From Amaranthus tricolor (lineage: Eukaryota > Streptophyta > Magnoliopsida > Caryophyllales > Amaranthaceae), in NCBI RefSeq assembly GCF_026212465.1, contig NC_080059.1, positions 15,933,711 to 15,997,710 of the forward strand: a stretch of DNA of 64,000 bases. Reading direction: 5' to 3'. This document shows, piece after piece, positions 12,324 to 23,710 of the stretch. The notes under the pieces were generated by a model. That model saw only the letters and a list, made by a program, of their open reading frames with translations. It searched no databases and was not told where the DNA came from. How positions within the stretch are numbered: position 1 is the stretch's first letter; the number at the start of each line of letters is the position of its first letter. The translations under genes were made by a program, and so were the position numbers.

Positions 12324-12365
<42 letters not shown>

Positions 12366-12375
12366 TTGATTTCAC

Positions 12376-12442
<67 letters not shown>

Positions 12443-12457
12443 TGTAATGATATTATT

Positions 12458-12518
<61 letters not shown>

Positions 12519-12567
12519 TAAAATAATAATAACGTTAATAATAATTATTATTATTATTATTATTATT
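12288..12567. repeat. (AAT)n / (ATT)n microsatellite cluster 1
   Basis: Imperfect AAT array with short interruptions (actgtaatgat and similar), ending in a short ATT run. Poly-Ile ORFs here are artefacts. Confidence 0.95.
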
Positions 12568-12871
12568 GATAGTAGAGTAGTAGTACATAGCCGATTTTTT
12601 CCCCACTGCAGCACGCAAAGGTTTTCATTACCGAGGTAATGGCGACGAACCAGCGTCCAAGATGCCGATCGCCATTCTGAAAAAGTCATTGTGCATTGTC
12701 ATTTCAGTGCAGTTAGCGACCAAATAGCGACTAGCCAGGTGGTCGCCAGTTCCCGCTGAAAAAACCAGTTATTTTGCCTTACGTTCTGATTTATCTTCAT
12801 TTTCTATACTTCTTTGTTTTTTCTTTGACTACAGCTCCAAAATTTCTCATCCATTAATCTAATTCTTTATT
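12568..12871. repeat. Internal CACTA block, copy A
   Basis: A 304-bp non-coding block starting gatagtagagtagtagtac, with subterminal-like words ggcgacg, gtcgcca and ggtggtcgcc. It recurs as copy B at 13242-13545. Each copy is preceded by an AAT array, so array plus block was duplicated in tandem. Confidence 0.85.
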
Positions 12872-12875
12872 CTTT

Positions 12876-12883
12876 ATAATAAT

Positions 12884-12956
<73 letters not shown>

Positions 12957-13028
12957 TTAATAATAATAATACTAATAATAATAATAACTGTAATGATAAT
13001 AATAATAATAATAATAATAATGATATTG

Positions 13029-13088
<60 letters not shown>

Positions 13089-13241
13089 TTAATAATACTA
13101 ATAATAATAATAACTGTAATGATATTAATAATAATAATAATAATAATAATGATATTGATAATAATAATAATGATAATAATAATAATAATATAATATAATA
13201 TAATAATAACGGTAATAATGATAATTATTATTATTATTATT
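12876..13241. repeat. (AAT)n / (ATT)n microsatellite cluster 2
   Basis: Second imperfect AAT array with the same interruptions as cluster 1, between the two duplicated internal blocks. Confidence 0.95.
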
Positions 13242-13545
13242 GATAGTAGAGTTGTAGTACCTACAGCCGATTTTTTCTCCTCTGCAGCACGCAAAGGTAT
13301 TCATTACTGAGGTAATGGCGACGAACCAGCGTCCATATTGCCGGTCGCCATTCTGAAAAAGTCATTATGTATTGTCAATCAGTTCAGTCAGCGACCAAAC
13401 TGCGACTGCATAGGTGGTCGCCAGTTCCCGATGAAAACATCAGTTATTATGCCCTAAGTTCTCATTTATCTTCATTTTCTATACTTCTTCGTTTTTTTCT
13501 TGACTACAGCTCGAAAATTTCTCCGCCATTAATCTAATTCTTTAT
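13242..13545. repeat. Internal CACTA block, copy B
   Basis: Direct repeat of 12568-12871 with scattered substitutions. It lies upstream of the Transposase_24 gene and may contain its promoter. The following pyrimidine-rich stretch (13546-13626) looks like a 5' UTR exon, and a possible leader intron runs from gttagtg at 13627 to an acceptor near 14376, just before the ATG. Confidence 0.75.
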
Positions 13546-14381
13546 TAATTTTCTTTTTCTCTCTTCATCTCATCCTCATAATTTCGTAGTTAATACTCAT
13601 CTTCAACTCATCTTCTTATTAAAAGGTTAGTGTTTATTATTTATGTTTTTGAATTTTTTCAATGTTCTTGATGATTATGATGATAATTTATGTTCGAATG
13701 TTTTTTTTTCTTTTTTTATGTTTGATATCAAGCTGTGAAGTACATGGTCATATTCAACATGTTTTTTCATGTTATTTCATGATGTTTATGTTGAATCTTC
13801 ATGAGCATGTTTAATTTGATAATTTTCAGATTTTTTTAATTTTAAATGTAATTTTCGAATTATAGAGTAATTTAGTTTTTAATGTCAAGTATATTATTTT
13901 GATTCGTCATTTTTTGTATGTTTTTTGTTTTATATTTTTGAAATATGAAATAACTTGAGCATGTCTAATGATATTTTTATGCATTTTTCGAGTTACGGAG
14001 TAATTTATATTTTCGATTTATCGAATACGTTGAGCATGTTTTATATTATATTTTTCCAGATTCGTTTTAATGTAAAATGTAACTGAGGAATTATAGAGTA
14101 ATTGATTTTTACCTGATGTTGTTATCTAGTTTCGAATTATGGTATAACTTGAGATGATAAAATATGTGTGGATGTTTTTTTTTAAATGTAATTTTCGAAT
14201 TACTTTAATACTATACGTAGTTATGTTTAGTTTGGGATGATAAAATTCATTACGTAGGTAGAAATGTACATTTATTTGAATATTAGTTGTACAATATGTC
14301 AATTGGGATATTTTATGGTATAGATGACATTGATTTTAGTTGAAAATAATATTAAGGTTTGAAATAAATATTATAGGCAAA

Positions 14382-15332
14382 ATGAGCAGCGACCCTAATG
14401 ATTGGGCTAGCAACTATTTCTTGAATAATTTGTCGACTAGCAACGACAACAATAGCGACGAAGACAACAATAACCCAGTTCATAGGAGTAGTGAAAATAC
14501 TCCAAGTGATTCCATACATAATATGGAAGAGGACGATGGAGACGATCCTTGTCCGAATCTTCCATGGCTACCAACAATAAACAAGTAAATGTTTTTATCA
14601 TCTTATTATCATTAATATTTTTTCAATATTAAAATTTCATTGTAAAATAATTTTGTTAATTATTGTAAGATTTAATCCTATATCCGGGAACACCATTGCA
14701 TCCAAAATAAGGGCTACCTTTAATTATAGGCAAGATGTCGAAGGTAGTAGTTGGAAGGGTGTAACCAAACACACCAAAGATTTTTATTTTAATGAATTCA
14801 AGGTAAAATTATTATTTTGTTGTTTATTTTTAGACTTTTTTTATATATAAATTACTTTTAAGTATTTTATTTGATGAAATATTTATGTATTTAGAAACAA
14901 TACAAATGGAACGCTCGCCTCGAACATTTCGTTCGAAGGTCATGGGAGGAAAAAGCCGCAAAGCGCTATGCGGATATGCTTTTCAAATGGCGCAGGACGT
15001 TGAAAAGCAAGCCTGAATTTATACCTCCTTCCATCGATAATGAGACCTGGGCGCGATGGAAGGCTGATTGGGAACGCCCAGATAATAAAGCCGTTTCGGC
15101 TAGGAATTCCTCCAATAGACGTGGAGGAAAAGATAAAGCTGAAGCCACCCATATAGGTGGCTCAATCCCGCACGCCAGAACAATGCGGGATTTGGTGAGT
15201 ATTTAGTTAATTAAGTAGTATTATATTGAATTTTTTTTATTATCTTTTGTTTAATTTTAAGTGGTTTTTTATTTAATATTTCAGGAACAATCAAAAGGTC
15301 AAAGACCCACAGCTTACGAAATATTTACATAA
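14382..15332 (+). CDS. CACTA second gene, Transposase_24-type protein (227 aa, four exons)
   Basis: My exon model is 14382-14584, 14670-14802, 14895-15194 and 15285-15332. All junctions are GT-AG, phases agree and no stop interrupts it. The product starts MSSDPNDWASNYF with an acidic, Asn/Ser-rich N-terminus to about residue 60. A domain of the plant transposase (Ptta/En/Spm) family follows: a W-x-x-V motif near residue 90, RYADMLFKWRR near 137, PEFIPPSIDNETWARW, then HIGGSIPHARTMRDL and the family's closing GQRPTAYEIF. In CACTA elements the second gene (TnpA-like) usually binds subterminal repeats and helps tnp2, which is broken here. The splice model is inferred; cDNA would settle it. Confidence 0.75.
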
Positions 15333-15652
15333 ATATACACGGCGACCAAAAACCATAAAAATGTTGTCGCTAGCAGTAGGCGACGAAAAGGCTATCAGAA
15401 GGTGGTCGCCATATTGGCGACGAGATATTTGGTCGCTGATTGGTAGCCAGGCCTGGCGAGAACGCTGGCGAGGAGATTGTTGTCGCCATGTCAGACTCGT
15501 TCTTGGCGATGGAAACTTCGTCGCCTTTTGGTCGCCAGTTCTAGCGATGGAAACCTCGTCGCCTCTTGGTCGCCAACTTTTCTTTAAAAAATGGCGAGGA
15601 CATGACGTCCATTTTGGTGTTAGCGACGAACGAAAAGGCGACCACCAGGGGT
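15310..15652. repeat. CACTA subterminal repeats, right side
   Basis: Dense GGCGACG/CGTCGCC/GGTCGCCA words as at the left end, overlapping the last codons of the Transposase_24 gene. The array ends without a recognisable TIR. Confidence 0.75.
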
Positions 15653-15661
15653 ATTCTGATA

Positions 15662-16110
15662 TGTTGCTCGACTGAAATCCAAGCCGCTCGACCAAGACCT
15701 ATTATTGCTCGACCAGTCGAGCGAAGTTCCAGAATGCACTCTGTTTTCTTGGGCGATAAGTTATACGGAATTATTTTATTATGGGCTTTTGCCCAATTAT
15801 TTGTATATGACTTCTAGTATAAGTAGGAGTCCCAACACTCACTCTACAAGCATTCTAACCATAGCCAAACACAAACCTTTTTTCCCTTTTCTTTTCTCTT
15901 CTCCAAGTGTAATACTTCTTTGTAAGAGTTCTTGAGAACTCTATTGTTTCTTCACATAATCAAGCAAGCTAACCACCACCAAGGACGTAGCCCAAATCGG
16001 GGTAAACCTCGTAAATCTTGTGTCTTTGATTTTGCTTTCTTTCTTGTTGTTTCTCATTGCTAATTATTGAAGTGTTTGTTTCATTGCATTGAACACCCTT
16101 ACCGTTGGTC
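15662..16110 (+). repeat. Diverged copia LTR fragment
   Basis: It shares the layout of the LTR at 3305-4138: CTCGACC/GGTCGAG words, a TATA-like tataagta, an agccaaacac stretch, and ggacgtagcc followed by gtaaacctcgtaaatcttgtgtc. It begins TGTTGCTCG, but I find no clear CA end, PBS or target-site duplication, so its right edge is approximate. It sits where the CACTA right end should be. Confidence 0.6.
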
Positions 16111-16989
16111 TTGAGTGATTCTTAGGAATAAAGATTGAAATTTTAAACCCTAGTGTGCTTAGTATTTCAAGCTTTTATCTTATTTCTTTTGGTTTATATA
16201 AACTTGGGACAAAATTATAAAACCATAAAAGGAGTATTGTAGTATGTAGATATGAGTTTGTTATTATAACTCTACGAATGAAGTATGTGAATAAGGATAC
16301 ATTAATTAATAAATCCACTAGCAACTCCATTCAATATTGACCTGATTGATAGAAGTTTGTAATCGACCCTTATTAAAAAATTTAAACCACGAACACAATT
16401 TATGTTCGGAAAAATCGAACCAATTATAGATCGATGACAACTCGAGACTGATTGACACTTGACTCAAACTTGAACTGGTAGTGAATCAATGCAAACCTAA
16501 TAACACGAATAACAATTGTCAAATCAACCCGTAACTAACTGAGCTGACCCGAACATGACTTGTCGCAGCATACTATCAGATCTCATTCGATTCTACGATT
16601 CAAAGTTTCAAATTTATGATCTGATTCTGAGAGTTGTTTTACGCTTTTAATAACAACTTTGGATATAATTCACCTAACCTCTGTTTTAATATTCAATTAT
16701 AAAACCAAAAACATGCATTTAAAACTTTAAGTATTATAATTATATTCGATTCGAAGTCGGGTGTCCAGTCGGATTGGAGTCAGAGTTGGATCAAAGTATC
16801 AGATTTTATATGAGGTCCAATTCCGATTCGTCTCTGAATCGGACTCAAACTATATAAACAGATTTAGAGTTGTATGTATATCAATTTTTTCGAATTTGAA
16901 TCGAATTACAAAACCTCGGATCAGGGGCAGATTCGAAATAAATTGTAATCCGTATGTACACTACACATTACAAGTAAACACAATTAATA
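16111..16989. other. Intergenic, nothing recognised
   Basis: AT-rich. A stretch near 16750-16860 with gtcggattgg and aatcggactc words in opposite orientation looks like a decayed hAT-type MITE, without clear ends. Confidence 0.3.
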
Positions 16990-17282
16990 TAGAATTTCAA
17001 CACAGTTGGAAAACCTCCAGGAGAATGAGTTTCACGAATCACAATTAATATCCAATCATCTTTACAACCAGTCTTTATGAAATCTACGCACCTACGATCA
17101 GAAAGTCTTACCTCCATATCGGCACCGTCATCGTATACATTGACACCTAAATCACGACCACACGATTTTTTGATGTGTTGTTCACTGATTGATATTAAAA
17201 ACTTGAGAGAAATTGGGAAAGAATCATAGGTTTTGATAGAAATCCAAAATTTGTTGAAAAATCCAACGATCATCACAAGCAA
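16990..17282 (-). pseudogene. Degenerate partial copy of the neighbouring cyclin-J18-like gene
   Basis: The minus strand reads WISIKTYDSFPISLKFLISI, matching WISSKTYDSPPISLKSLKSI in the intact gene next door, and then CVDFIKTGCKDDWILIVI, matching MNFVTGCKEEDLMLIV near that gene's C-terminus. The roughly 100 residues between are missing or replaced and the end is out of frame. This is a tandem partial duplicate with an internal deletion, immediately downstream of the intact gene. Confidence 0.8.
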
Positions 17283-17291
17283 TGCAGAATT

Positions 17292-18008
17292 TCAAAATTT
17301 TTGAAAAACATGGTGGAAGATGAGTTTCACGATTAACATCAAATCTTCTTCTTTACAACCAGTCACGAAATTCATCCAACTAACAACCGGAAACTCGCAC
17401 GTCTGTTTCGGAACCGTAATCGCATACACCGATGACAAAATCGCCGCCGCACTATACACCGGTGATTCTTCGAACAATCGCGAAATTTCATCGTTTACGT
17501 AAATCAAATCCATAACATCGCAGCAAGCATCAAAACTCACCAAATCTCCAACTCTAGCTACCTCTTTCAGCTTCATTAGCAACTCCTGAACAACCAAAAA
17601 CGCAGAGTTTTTTAATGTTCCGACCTCGAAATTTAGGGTTTGTAAAAATACAACTTCGGCGTCCAAGAAGTCAGATTTTGTGAAATGCTGATCTTTGATG
17701 AGTTGATCACTGATAGATTTTAGAGATTTTAGAGAAATTGGAGGAGAATCGTAGGTTTTGCTAGAAATCCAAAGGGAGACTAGAGAAAATAGCTGTAAAT
17801 TAGGGAATTTGATAGGTTTTTCTAGTAACCAGTGACGGTGAGTTGATGAAGTGAGAGAAACGAAGAATCGATGAGCAAAGAGAGAAAGAGAAGCGTATTT
17901 CACGGCTTGAGAAAGTTTCAATTTTTCGGCACTTTTAATGAGGAAATTCAAAGCGTCAAGACGAAGTGTCAATGGCGGACAAATCTGGAATTCAGGTTTG
18001 TTCTTCAT
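17292..18008 (-). CDS. CYCJ18: Cyclin-J18-like protein (238 aa)
   Basis: One uninterrupted reading frame, about the length of the plant cyclin-J18 family. Residues about 15-115 fit the first cyclin fold (KYASLSLFAHRFF, HWLLEKP, LQLFSLVSLWISSKTYD). About 105-130 gives the LDAEVVFLQTLNFEVGTL motif, and the second fold has FDACCDVMDLIY and ITVPKQTCEFPVVSW. These match the order and wording I know from plant cyclin-J18. The family is nuclear and presumed to bind cyclin-dependent kinases, but its role is poorly defined. I use the ATG at 18006-18008, which leaves a short N-terminus normal for the family. A decayed partial copy lies directly downstream. Confidence 0.85.
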   Translation of the reverse strand: MKNKPEFQICPPLTLRLDALNFLIKSAEKLKLSQAVKYASLSLFAHRFFVSLTSSTHRHWLLEKPIKFPNLQLFSLVSLWISSKTYDSPPISLKSLKSISDQLIKDQHFTKSDFLDAEVVFLQTLNFEVGTLKNSAFLVVQELLMKLKEVARVGDLVSFDACCDVMDLIYVNDEISRLFEESPVYSAAAILSSVYAITVPKQTCEFPVVSWMNFVTGCKEEDLMLIVKLIFHHVFQKF

Positions 18009-18166
18009 TTTGTTTTCTTTCGCAGTAATACCTTTTCTTGCTACAAGAGGTAATTTAAGACGAAGGGTTCTTGTTTTTTTAGGTAGAATAATTTAATATA
18101 TTTTTTAATTTTTCTATGGTATTTCAATTATTAATTAATAATGCATAATTTCATAGATTGTCATGA

Positions 18167-18253
18167 GACCGCGTGCTATTTACGTTAACTAGTTATAGGG
18201 CCGCGTGCTATTTACGTTAACTAGTTATAGGGCCGCGTGCTATGCATGCGGTC
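18167..18253. repeat. 32-bp minisatellite, about 2.7 copies
   Basis: The unit gaccgcgtgctatttacgtt... repeats at 18167 and 18199, with a partial third copy from 18231. The last copy ends gcatgcggtc, the inverted form of the gaccgcgtgc start, so the array could fold back. It is GC-rich against AT-rich surroundings and lies upstream of the cyclin-like gene. Confidence 0.85.
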
Positions 18254-19378
18254 CCCCGAATTACACAATTAATTTAATAATAATAATAATTTGCGTTGTT
18301 TTTGTTTCATAGAAAAGCAATAAATTAATCGCTTTTAAAAAAAAAAACAAACTTGAAACCCATATCCTAAGCAACACATGCCAACACAAGAAACCGTGAA
18401 ATAATCTCACACATACATAATGCTAACGCCTTCATTCCAACAAACTAGAGTCAAAACAATCACAACATTTAGAAATAACCCTAATCTCCTTCAAGTGGGT
18501 TGTAGAAATCACTTCTCATTACAACATATGCCAAGTAAATCTTCCCTTCAGCTGCTCCAGTTGGCACATTACAAAATCTCGCTCTCAAAATCTGCACATG
18601 AAATTAGAGACCAGTGTAACTCTTAATCTTCTATCAAGTTTGTACTTGTGAGGAGCAGAAGACACTTGACACTCAAAAAAATAAAGTATCATCGTAAATA
18701 AATCCATGGAAATGTAACTAAACAACTCAAAACATAGTACACTGTCTCTACAAAAAGATGCAAGTTTTAAAGCCAACAAAGGCTAGACAAAGAAGTACAA
18801 TCAGAAGTTAGCAAGGGGCATAGTAAAGGAAACCAGAGTCACATAAAGTACTGTAGTTCTAAATTCAATATCAATGGTAATTTTAATCAAACGACCTAGC
18901 CTTAGATTTCCGCTTGTCCACACCGCGGACAATATCAAACGACTAACTCAATTACTTATCTTAAACAACCATAGAGTCACATAAAGTACATTAGTACTAA
19001 ATTCAGAAAACAGTAAACCAGCATATAGCACTCTAGGGCACTAATTTCATGTAATCTGCATCCATCATATTAATAAATAGACAAAGATGGGTCTATTGAT
19101 ACATTTTCAAGATACTTTTAACAAACATGCCAATATCTAAAACAAAGCAACACCACTTTATACAGATGAATATAGTGGCAATAGTATTAACCAACATGAT
19201 AAGCACCAAGACAAAATCAGCAATGTTCATCATTCTTCTACAACAGCAAGAACTCAAAACACACCAATGTGCTAAAAGTAAAGTGTTATACTCTATTAAT
19301 CCTCGAGCAAGAAGACGGATAGTCACGGCAGACAACATTTCAATGAACTATAGAAAGATAAAGTGATGATTCAATAAC
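18254..19378. other. Intergenic; missing FKBP exons not found
   Basis: I looked on the minus strand for the next FKBP exon (a VIKGWD-like block) and did not find it. A stretch at 18520-18600 reads plausibly on the minus strand as GAAEGKIYLAYVV, but I cannot assign it. Confidence 0.35.
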
Positions 19379-19798
19379 CTTGACCGAGCTTGAATTTGAA
19401 AGGAGTTCCCCTGTCTCGGCTCAAATCAAATTGAGTCTCATCCAGCAGTGTTCCCACGTAATGAACTGCCAAAAATCATCAAATTGTGAATCAACATATG
19501 TGATTAAACTTACAATAATTGTAGACTTGTAGTCCATAAATAGAATCAAATACAAAATCCGATCAAAATGTCAAATTCAACGAATTATACCTTCAACTTC
19601 ATCGCCGATAGAAGGCTTCTCCCAACCTTCACCTTCAACAATAAGCTTCTTCTTCATTCCCATCTCAGCGATCTCCTTCTCTTCACCAACCTTTAACGCC
19701 GGAATTTTATCTACCACATCATCATCATTCTCCATTTCCATATCCATATCTTCTTCAACAGCTCCTGAGCTGGTAGGAAACTCAAAATCGTCCTCCAT
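19379..19798 (-). pseudogene. 5' fragment of an FKBP-type peptidyl-prolyl isomerase gene (ROF/FKBP62-like), two exons
   Basis: Exon 1 (19591-19798) starts MEDDFEFPTSSGAVEED, an acidic N-terminus, and continues KVGEEKEIAEMGMKKKLIVEGEGWEKPSIGDEVE. Exon 2 (19379-19465) gives [20 protein letters not shown] and then TPFKFKLGQ. Splice sites are GT-AG and the phase joins correctly. This is the start of the first FK506-binding domain of large plant FKBPs of the ROF1/ROF2 type, cytosolic and nuclear isomerases and chaperone partners with three FKBP domains and TPRs. No later exon is found in the 1.3 kb before the cyclin gene, so I call it a truncated gene. A donor gt after exon 2 survives, so unknown downstream exons could be used. 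Confidence 0.7.
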
Positions 19799-20687
19799 TT
19801 ATGAATTCGCTAAGTAATCGAAATCAAAAGAGAGTAGTAGAAATCTAGTATTTGAAATTAAAGTTTTGGATTGTTGCAATTATGTTTTTTGGATGAACAA
19901 GAAATTTGCTAGTGAAAGGGGATTTATAGCACGAAGGAGTAGTTTGTAGACTCCAGAGAGTTCGAAAATGGCAAGGAAGATGAAGATTGTTCCAGAAAAT
20001 GGTGTGGCAGATTTTTTTTTTATGATTTTGAAAGTTTTACTTTTATTCTTTTTTATTGTCTGATTCCACAAATGGCCATTCAATATGCATCTCCGATGAA
20101 TAAATTCTCCAATTCATTAAATTAAATGCAAAAAAAGCAAGCATCTGAAACTCCATTAATAAACAAAATGTCTATAGATTCATTTAATGCAAGTTTCCAT
20201 TAAACTGAAACTGCATTACATAGAAAGTGAAAAAAAATGCATTAGGCCACAGAAAAGCAATCAGGTAGAAAGCAATTGAATGTAGAACAATGTACCTTTG
20301 AGTTGGAGCTCAGAAACAAGCAATTGAATGTAGAACAAAGAATATTGGTGTAGTTGGTGTATTAATATAGGGCTGCCATCTGAAATCGGTGGAAAAAGTT
20401 AATGAAGACAGATGGATGGATGGGTGTGGATAGCCGCCCAGAAAACAGGGAGCCGTTCAATGAGCAACTTCATTAATGAGAAAACCTTCACTTGGGTATT
20501 AACCAGCGAATGTCTGACTTCATTTGGGTATTAACCAGGTTTAATGAAGACTGAGATGTATAATCAGGTTAAGCATGACATGTGTTGGCATGTATGTGGC
20601 AATGAGCCTATGACATGGAAGGCAGCTAAACAAAACAACTATTGATGATGAACAGTATTTTGCTTTTCCATGTATTTTAATTTTATA
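19799..20687. other. Upstream region of the FKBP fragment, nothing coding seen
   Basis: AT-rich, with small local repeats (caattgaatgtagaacaa twice near 20270-20340; ggtattaaccag twice near 20490-20540). It may include the promoter of the FKBP fragment. Confidence 0.35.
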
Positions 20688-21014
20688 CTTCTTCCATTTC
20701 GTTTTACTTGTTACATTTGTATAGGCACGCGAATTAAAAAAAGTGATTGACCTACACAATATCTGATTGTTTACTTTATAGAGTATGATCTTTTATTATT
20801 GTTAATTGAAAAAGAAAAAGGAAAAATAGGTTGTTAGGTTACTTTATAGAGTATAGTATAGTATTTTATTATAAAGTATAAAGTATAGAGTAGGATAAAA
20901 ATAAGAGTAGGTAGAACTTTAAATAATTGTTTTATTATTAAAAACGGAAATGTAGCAAGTAATATGAAAATTGCCAAAAATAGAAATGTAGCGGGTATTA
21001 TGGAATCGAGGAAG
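20688..21014. mobile_element. Degenerate Stowaway-like MITE
   Basis: 327 bp flanked by TA. The left end cttcttccatttcgttttac and the inverted right end cttcctcgattccataatac are imperfect inverted repeats related to the ctccctccgt family. Non-coding. Confidence 0.65.
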
Positions 21015-21762
21015 TAGTTATTAGAGGATATAAAATGAATTTCTTTTTTATTACTTTTGCTTTTAATTACCTAAATTAATTTTTTATTTTCCTTTACTGA
21101 TTAATTTTAACTCCTACTAAATGCCCACCATAGAAGAGGAAGGCATCCACCAGTGAAGAGGAAGACCTCCATTGACGCACGTCTCATCTCTTTCATGCCT
21201 TATCTACTTTCAAATTTACTGATTAACTCCCACCAAATACCCAACTAGCAATGGTAAGTTTCCTTGGTTTTTTTCTTTAGTTTTGGTAATTTTTCTTAAT
21301 TTGATTTGTACTAGTCTAGTTTATGTGACTACTTTACAATAAAATGGTCATCTATGCATTATAAAGTTGTTATTGTGCAACACCCACTTTTGCTTATTAG
21401 TTGCTACTAGATACACACCCGTGCTACGTACAGAGACTGAAAAAAAAATTTTGAATTAATTTTATACTTGTATAATATTTGTTTTAAAGATCATTTACAT
21501 TAAAAATTCAAAAGAAGGTTATATTATCAATCTTGTTTTTTCATTAATAGTTTCTATAGATTATAGAAGTGAGATTTTATATTTATTTTTTTAATTACTA
21601 TATTAACATAAATAAATTTTATTTTATTTTTTAATAAATTTAAATAATTGAATGATGTTTTGAACTGTGTTTAAATAAGATAAAAATATTACAAATTTGG
21701 TCTCATTTTAAAGATTTTGAAAAAATATTACCATTAGTACAATTTTTTTAAAAATATATTTA
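21015..21762. other. Intergenic AT-rich sequence
   Basis: No gene seen. Around 21390-21440 is gctactagatacacacccgtgctacgtac, which resembles a junction of a plant repeat. The preceding words cttttgcttattagttgcta recur at 22724-22743, on the far side of the tandem duplication. Confidence 0.3.
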
Positions 21763-22660
21763 TTTATAGGTGAAATTACTATTTAATAATAAAACTAATT
21801 TTTAAAGAAAATAAGAATATGAAGTAGATAAGTAGTAATTACAGAATTTGCATGTTAGAGTAATTATGAAAATATAATTATTCTACAGCTTGTAAATAAA
21901 TTTTGTTATATCAAAATATTATTCTCTTTTATTTTCGAAATAATATTAGAAAATAATACTGGCTTACAAATTTAGTCACGTTTTATTTTGCTATATCAAA
22001 AAGTTATTCTATTTTACCAAGGTAAATAATAGAGAAATAATACTGATTAACAAATCTTCTTCTGCACACTAAATTGTACTATATTAGGAGATGATTTTCA
22101 CTACAAATTCAGCTGCCACATTAGCATAAAAATAAGCGGAAAAATTTTGTTTAGAGTCTGATACGTGTCAGTCCTGTTTCTTCATTACTAGGTTTTATAG
22201 ATTATAGATTATAGATTTATAGGTGAAATTACCTATTTAATAATAAAACTACTTTTCAAAGAAAAACATAGATATGAAGTAGATAAGTAGCAATGACAGA
22301 ATTTGCATGTCAGTATAATTATGAAGATATAATTATTCTACAGCTAGTAAATATTAATCTTGAAAAATAATTTTGTGATATCGAGATATTATTCTCTTTT
22401 ATTTTGGAAATAATATTGGTTTACAAATTTAATCACATTTCATTTTGCTCTATCAAAAAGTTATTCTATTTTACCAAGGTAAGTAATATGGAAATAATAC
22501 TGATTATTGAATCTTTCTATGCACACTAAATTGTACTATATTAAAAAAATTATTTTCACTACTATTCAACAACCACGTGAGCATAGAAATGAGCAGGATA
22601 ATTATCGCTGAGAGTCTGACATTTATCAGTCCTGTTTCTTTATTAATAGTTTTATAGATT
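21763..22660. repeat. Tandem duplication, about 453-bp unit, two diverged copies
   Basis: Unit 1 is about 21763-22215 and unit 2 about 22216-22660. Both start tttataggtgaaattac, run through agtagataagtagyaat..cagaatttgcatgt, and end near cagtcctgtttctt followed by ttatagatt. Non-coding. Confidence 0.8.
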
Positions 22661-23631
22661 GTGTAGTAGCTGCTCATATTTACATATTTCCTCTATGAAG
22701 TTGTGATTGTGTTGGAGCTACTTTTGCTTATTAGTTGCTAATTAACCATGCTTATAGTTGCTTCATGTGTTGCTAACTTGCTATTGTTGCTTATTAATTA
22801 GTACTATGAAGTTGCTATTCGCACTATGAAGTTGCTATTGTTGTTTCTCATTAACTGCACAAATGAATGAGATTTGGTAATGCTCTTTATGAAATAAGAG
22901 AGATAGGCTGTGACAATTCTGATTTAAACTAATGTGGAAGCTTTACACTTATTTCGGGCTACTACGTTGATAATACAATCAAATGTTCAACTGATTATAT
23001 TATCCACTAGGCGTCTATCAAATAATTTAAATATCATAGTTTACAACCTTTGAAATATGTAAAGAAATTATATTACAAGAATCATTTGAAATCAAATAAT
23101 TAAATTCATTCCAAGGCAAAATGTGAAAATGTGGTATTAGGTGGTAGTAAATATTGTGAACAATCAACCTTTTTATGATCAAAGTTTCATTACCATGGGA
23201 ATAACATGGTGCATTAATATCATGAAAATTTACAGTACAAATCATTCTCATTACCATTGTTTAGTATCAACCACCAAAATGGCCGCAAATGATTTAGTTA
23301 TTTTTTTTGTTTAGGGTTGGCAAAGAGAAGAGTGGGCTAAGGAGAAGCAACGAAATCAAACTTAAGATCTTTTCGGAAAAACGATACATACATCAATCGA
23401 GACATTTTAATTTTACACAAATAAAAATGATTTGTCACATAATTATGTAAAAATATAACACATGTATTGTTCCATAATCACTTAAGAATAACCAAGTCCA
23501 TAAGAACTTCATAGTCATTTATTACAAGAAAATTATTCTTTAACAAAGTAAAAAGTAAAAGATTTAAATTTATTGTAAATCCATATAAACCATGCATACT
23601 AAATTATAAACAAAATAAATGAAAAACAATA
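22661..23631. other. 3' flank of the GLP gene, nothing coding seen
   Basis: AT-rich, with short local repeats of actatgaagttgctatt near 22800-22850. It includes the probable 3' UTR of the GLP gene on the minus strand. Confidence 0.35.
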
Positions 23632-23710
23632 TTAATTTTTGCCAAGTATCTTCCTCATCCGCTCAATTTCTTGAGGACTCATAAGAGTAATTTTTTGAGC
23701 AATTTGAGGA
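23632..23710 (-). pseudogene. Germin-like protein 3' end, cut by the assembly gap
   Basis: Codes on the minus strand for the last residues of a GLP (PQIAQKITLMSPQEIERMRK and a short tail). The rest is lost in the run of N. The same sequence is complete at 45604-45794. Confidence 0.9.

Noticed and set aside
12321..13294. Poly-Ile and poly-Tyr ORFs
   Set aside because: They are translations of AAT/ATT arrays; the same applies to 34260-35266.
15652..16250. A search for the CACTA right terminal inverted repeat
   Set aside because: No inverted partner of cactacaaaaaac is visible; the tagtg near 16147 lacks the adjoining T-rich TIR.
18167..18253. Possible CRISPR-like array
   Set aside because: Under three direct copies without spacers in a plant genome; it is a minisatellite.
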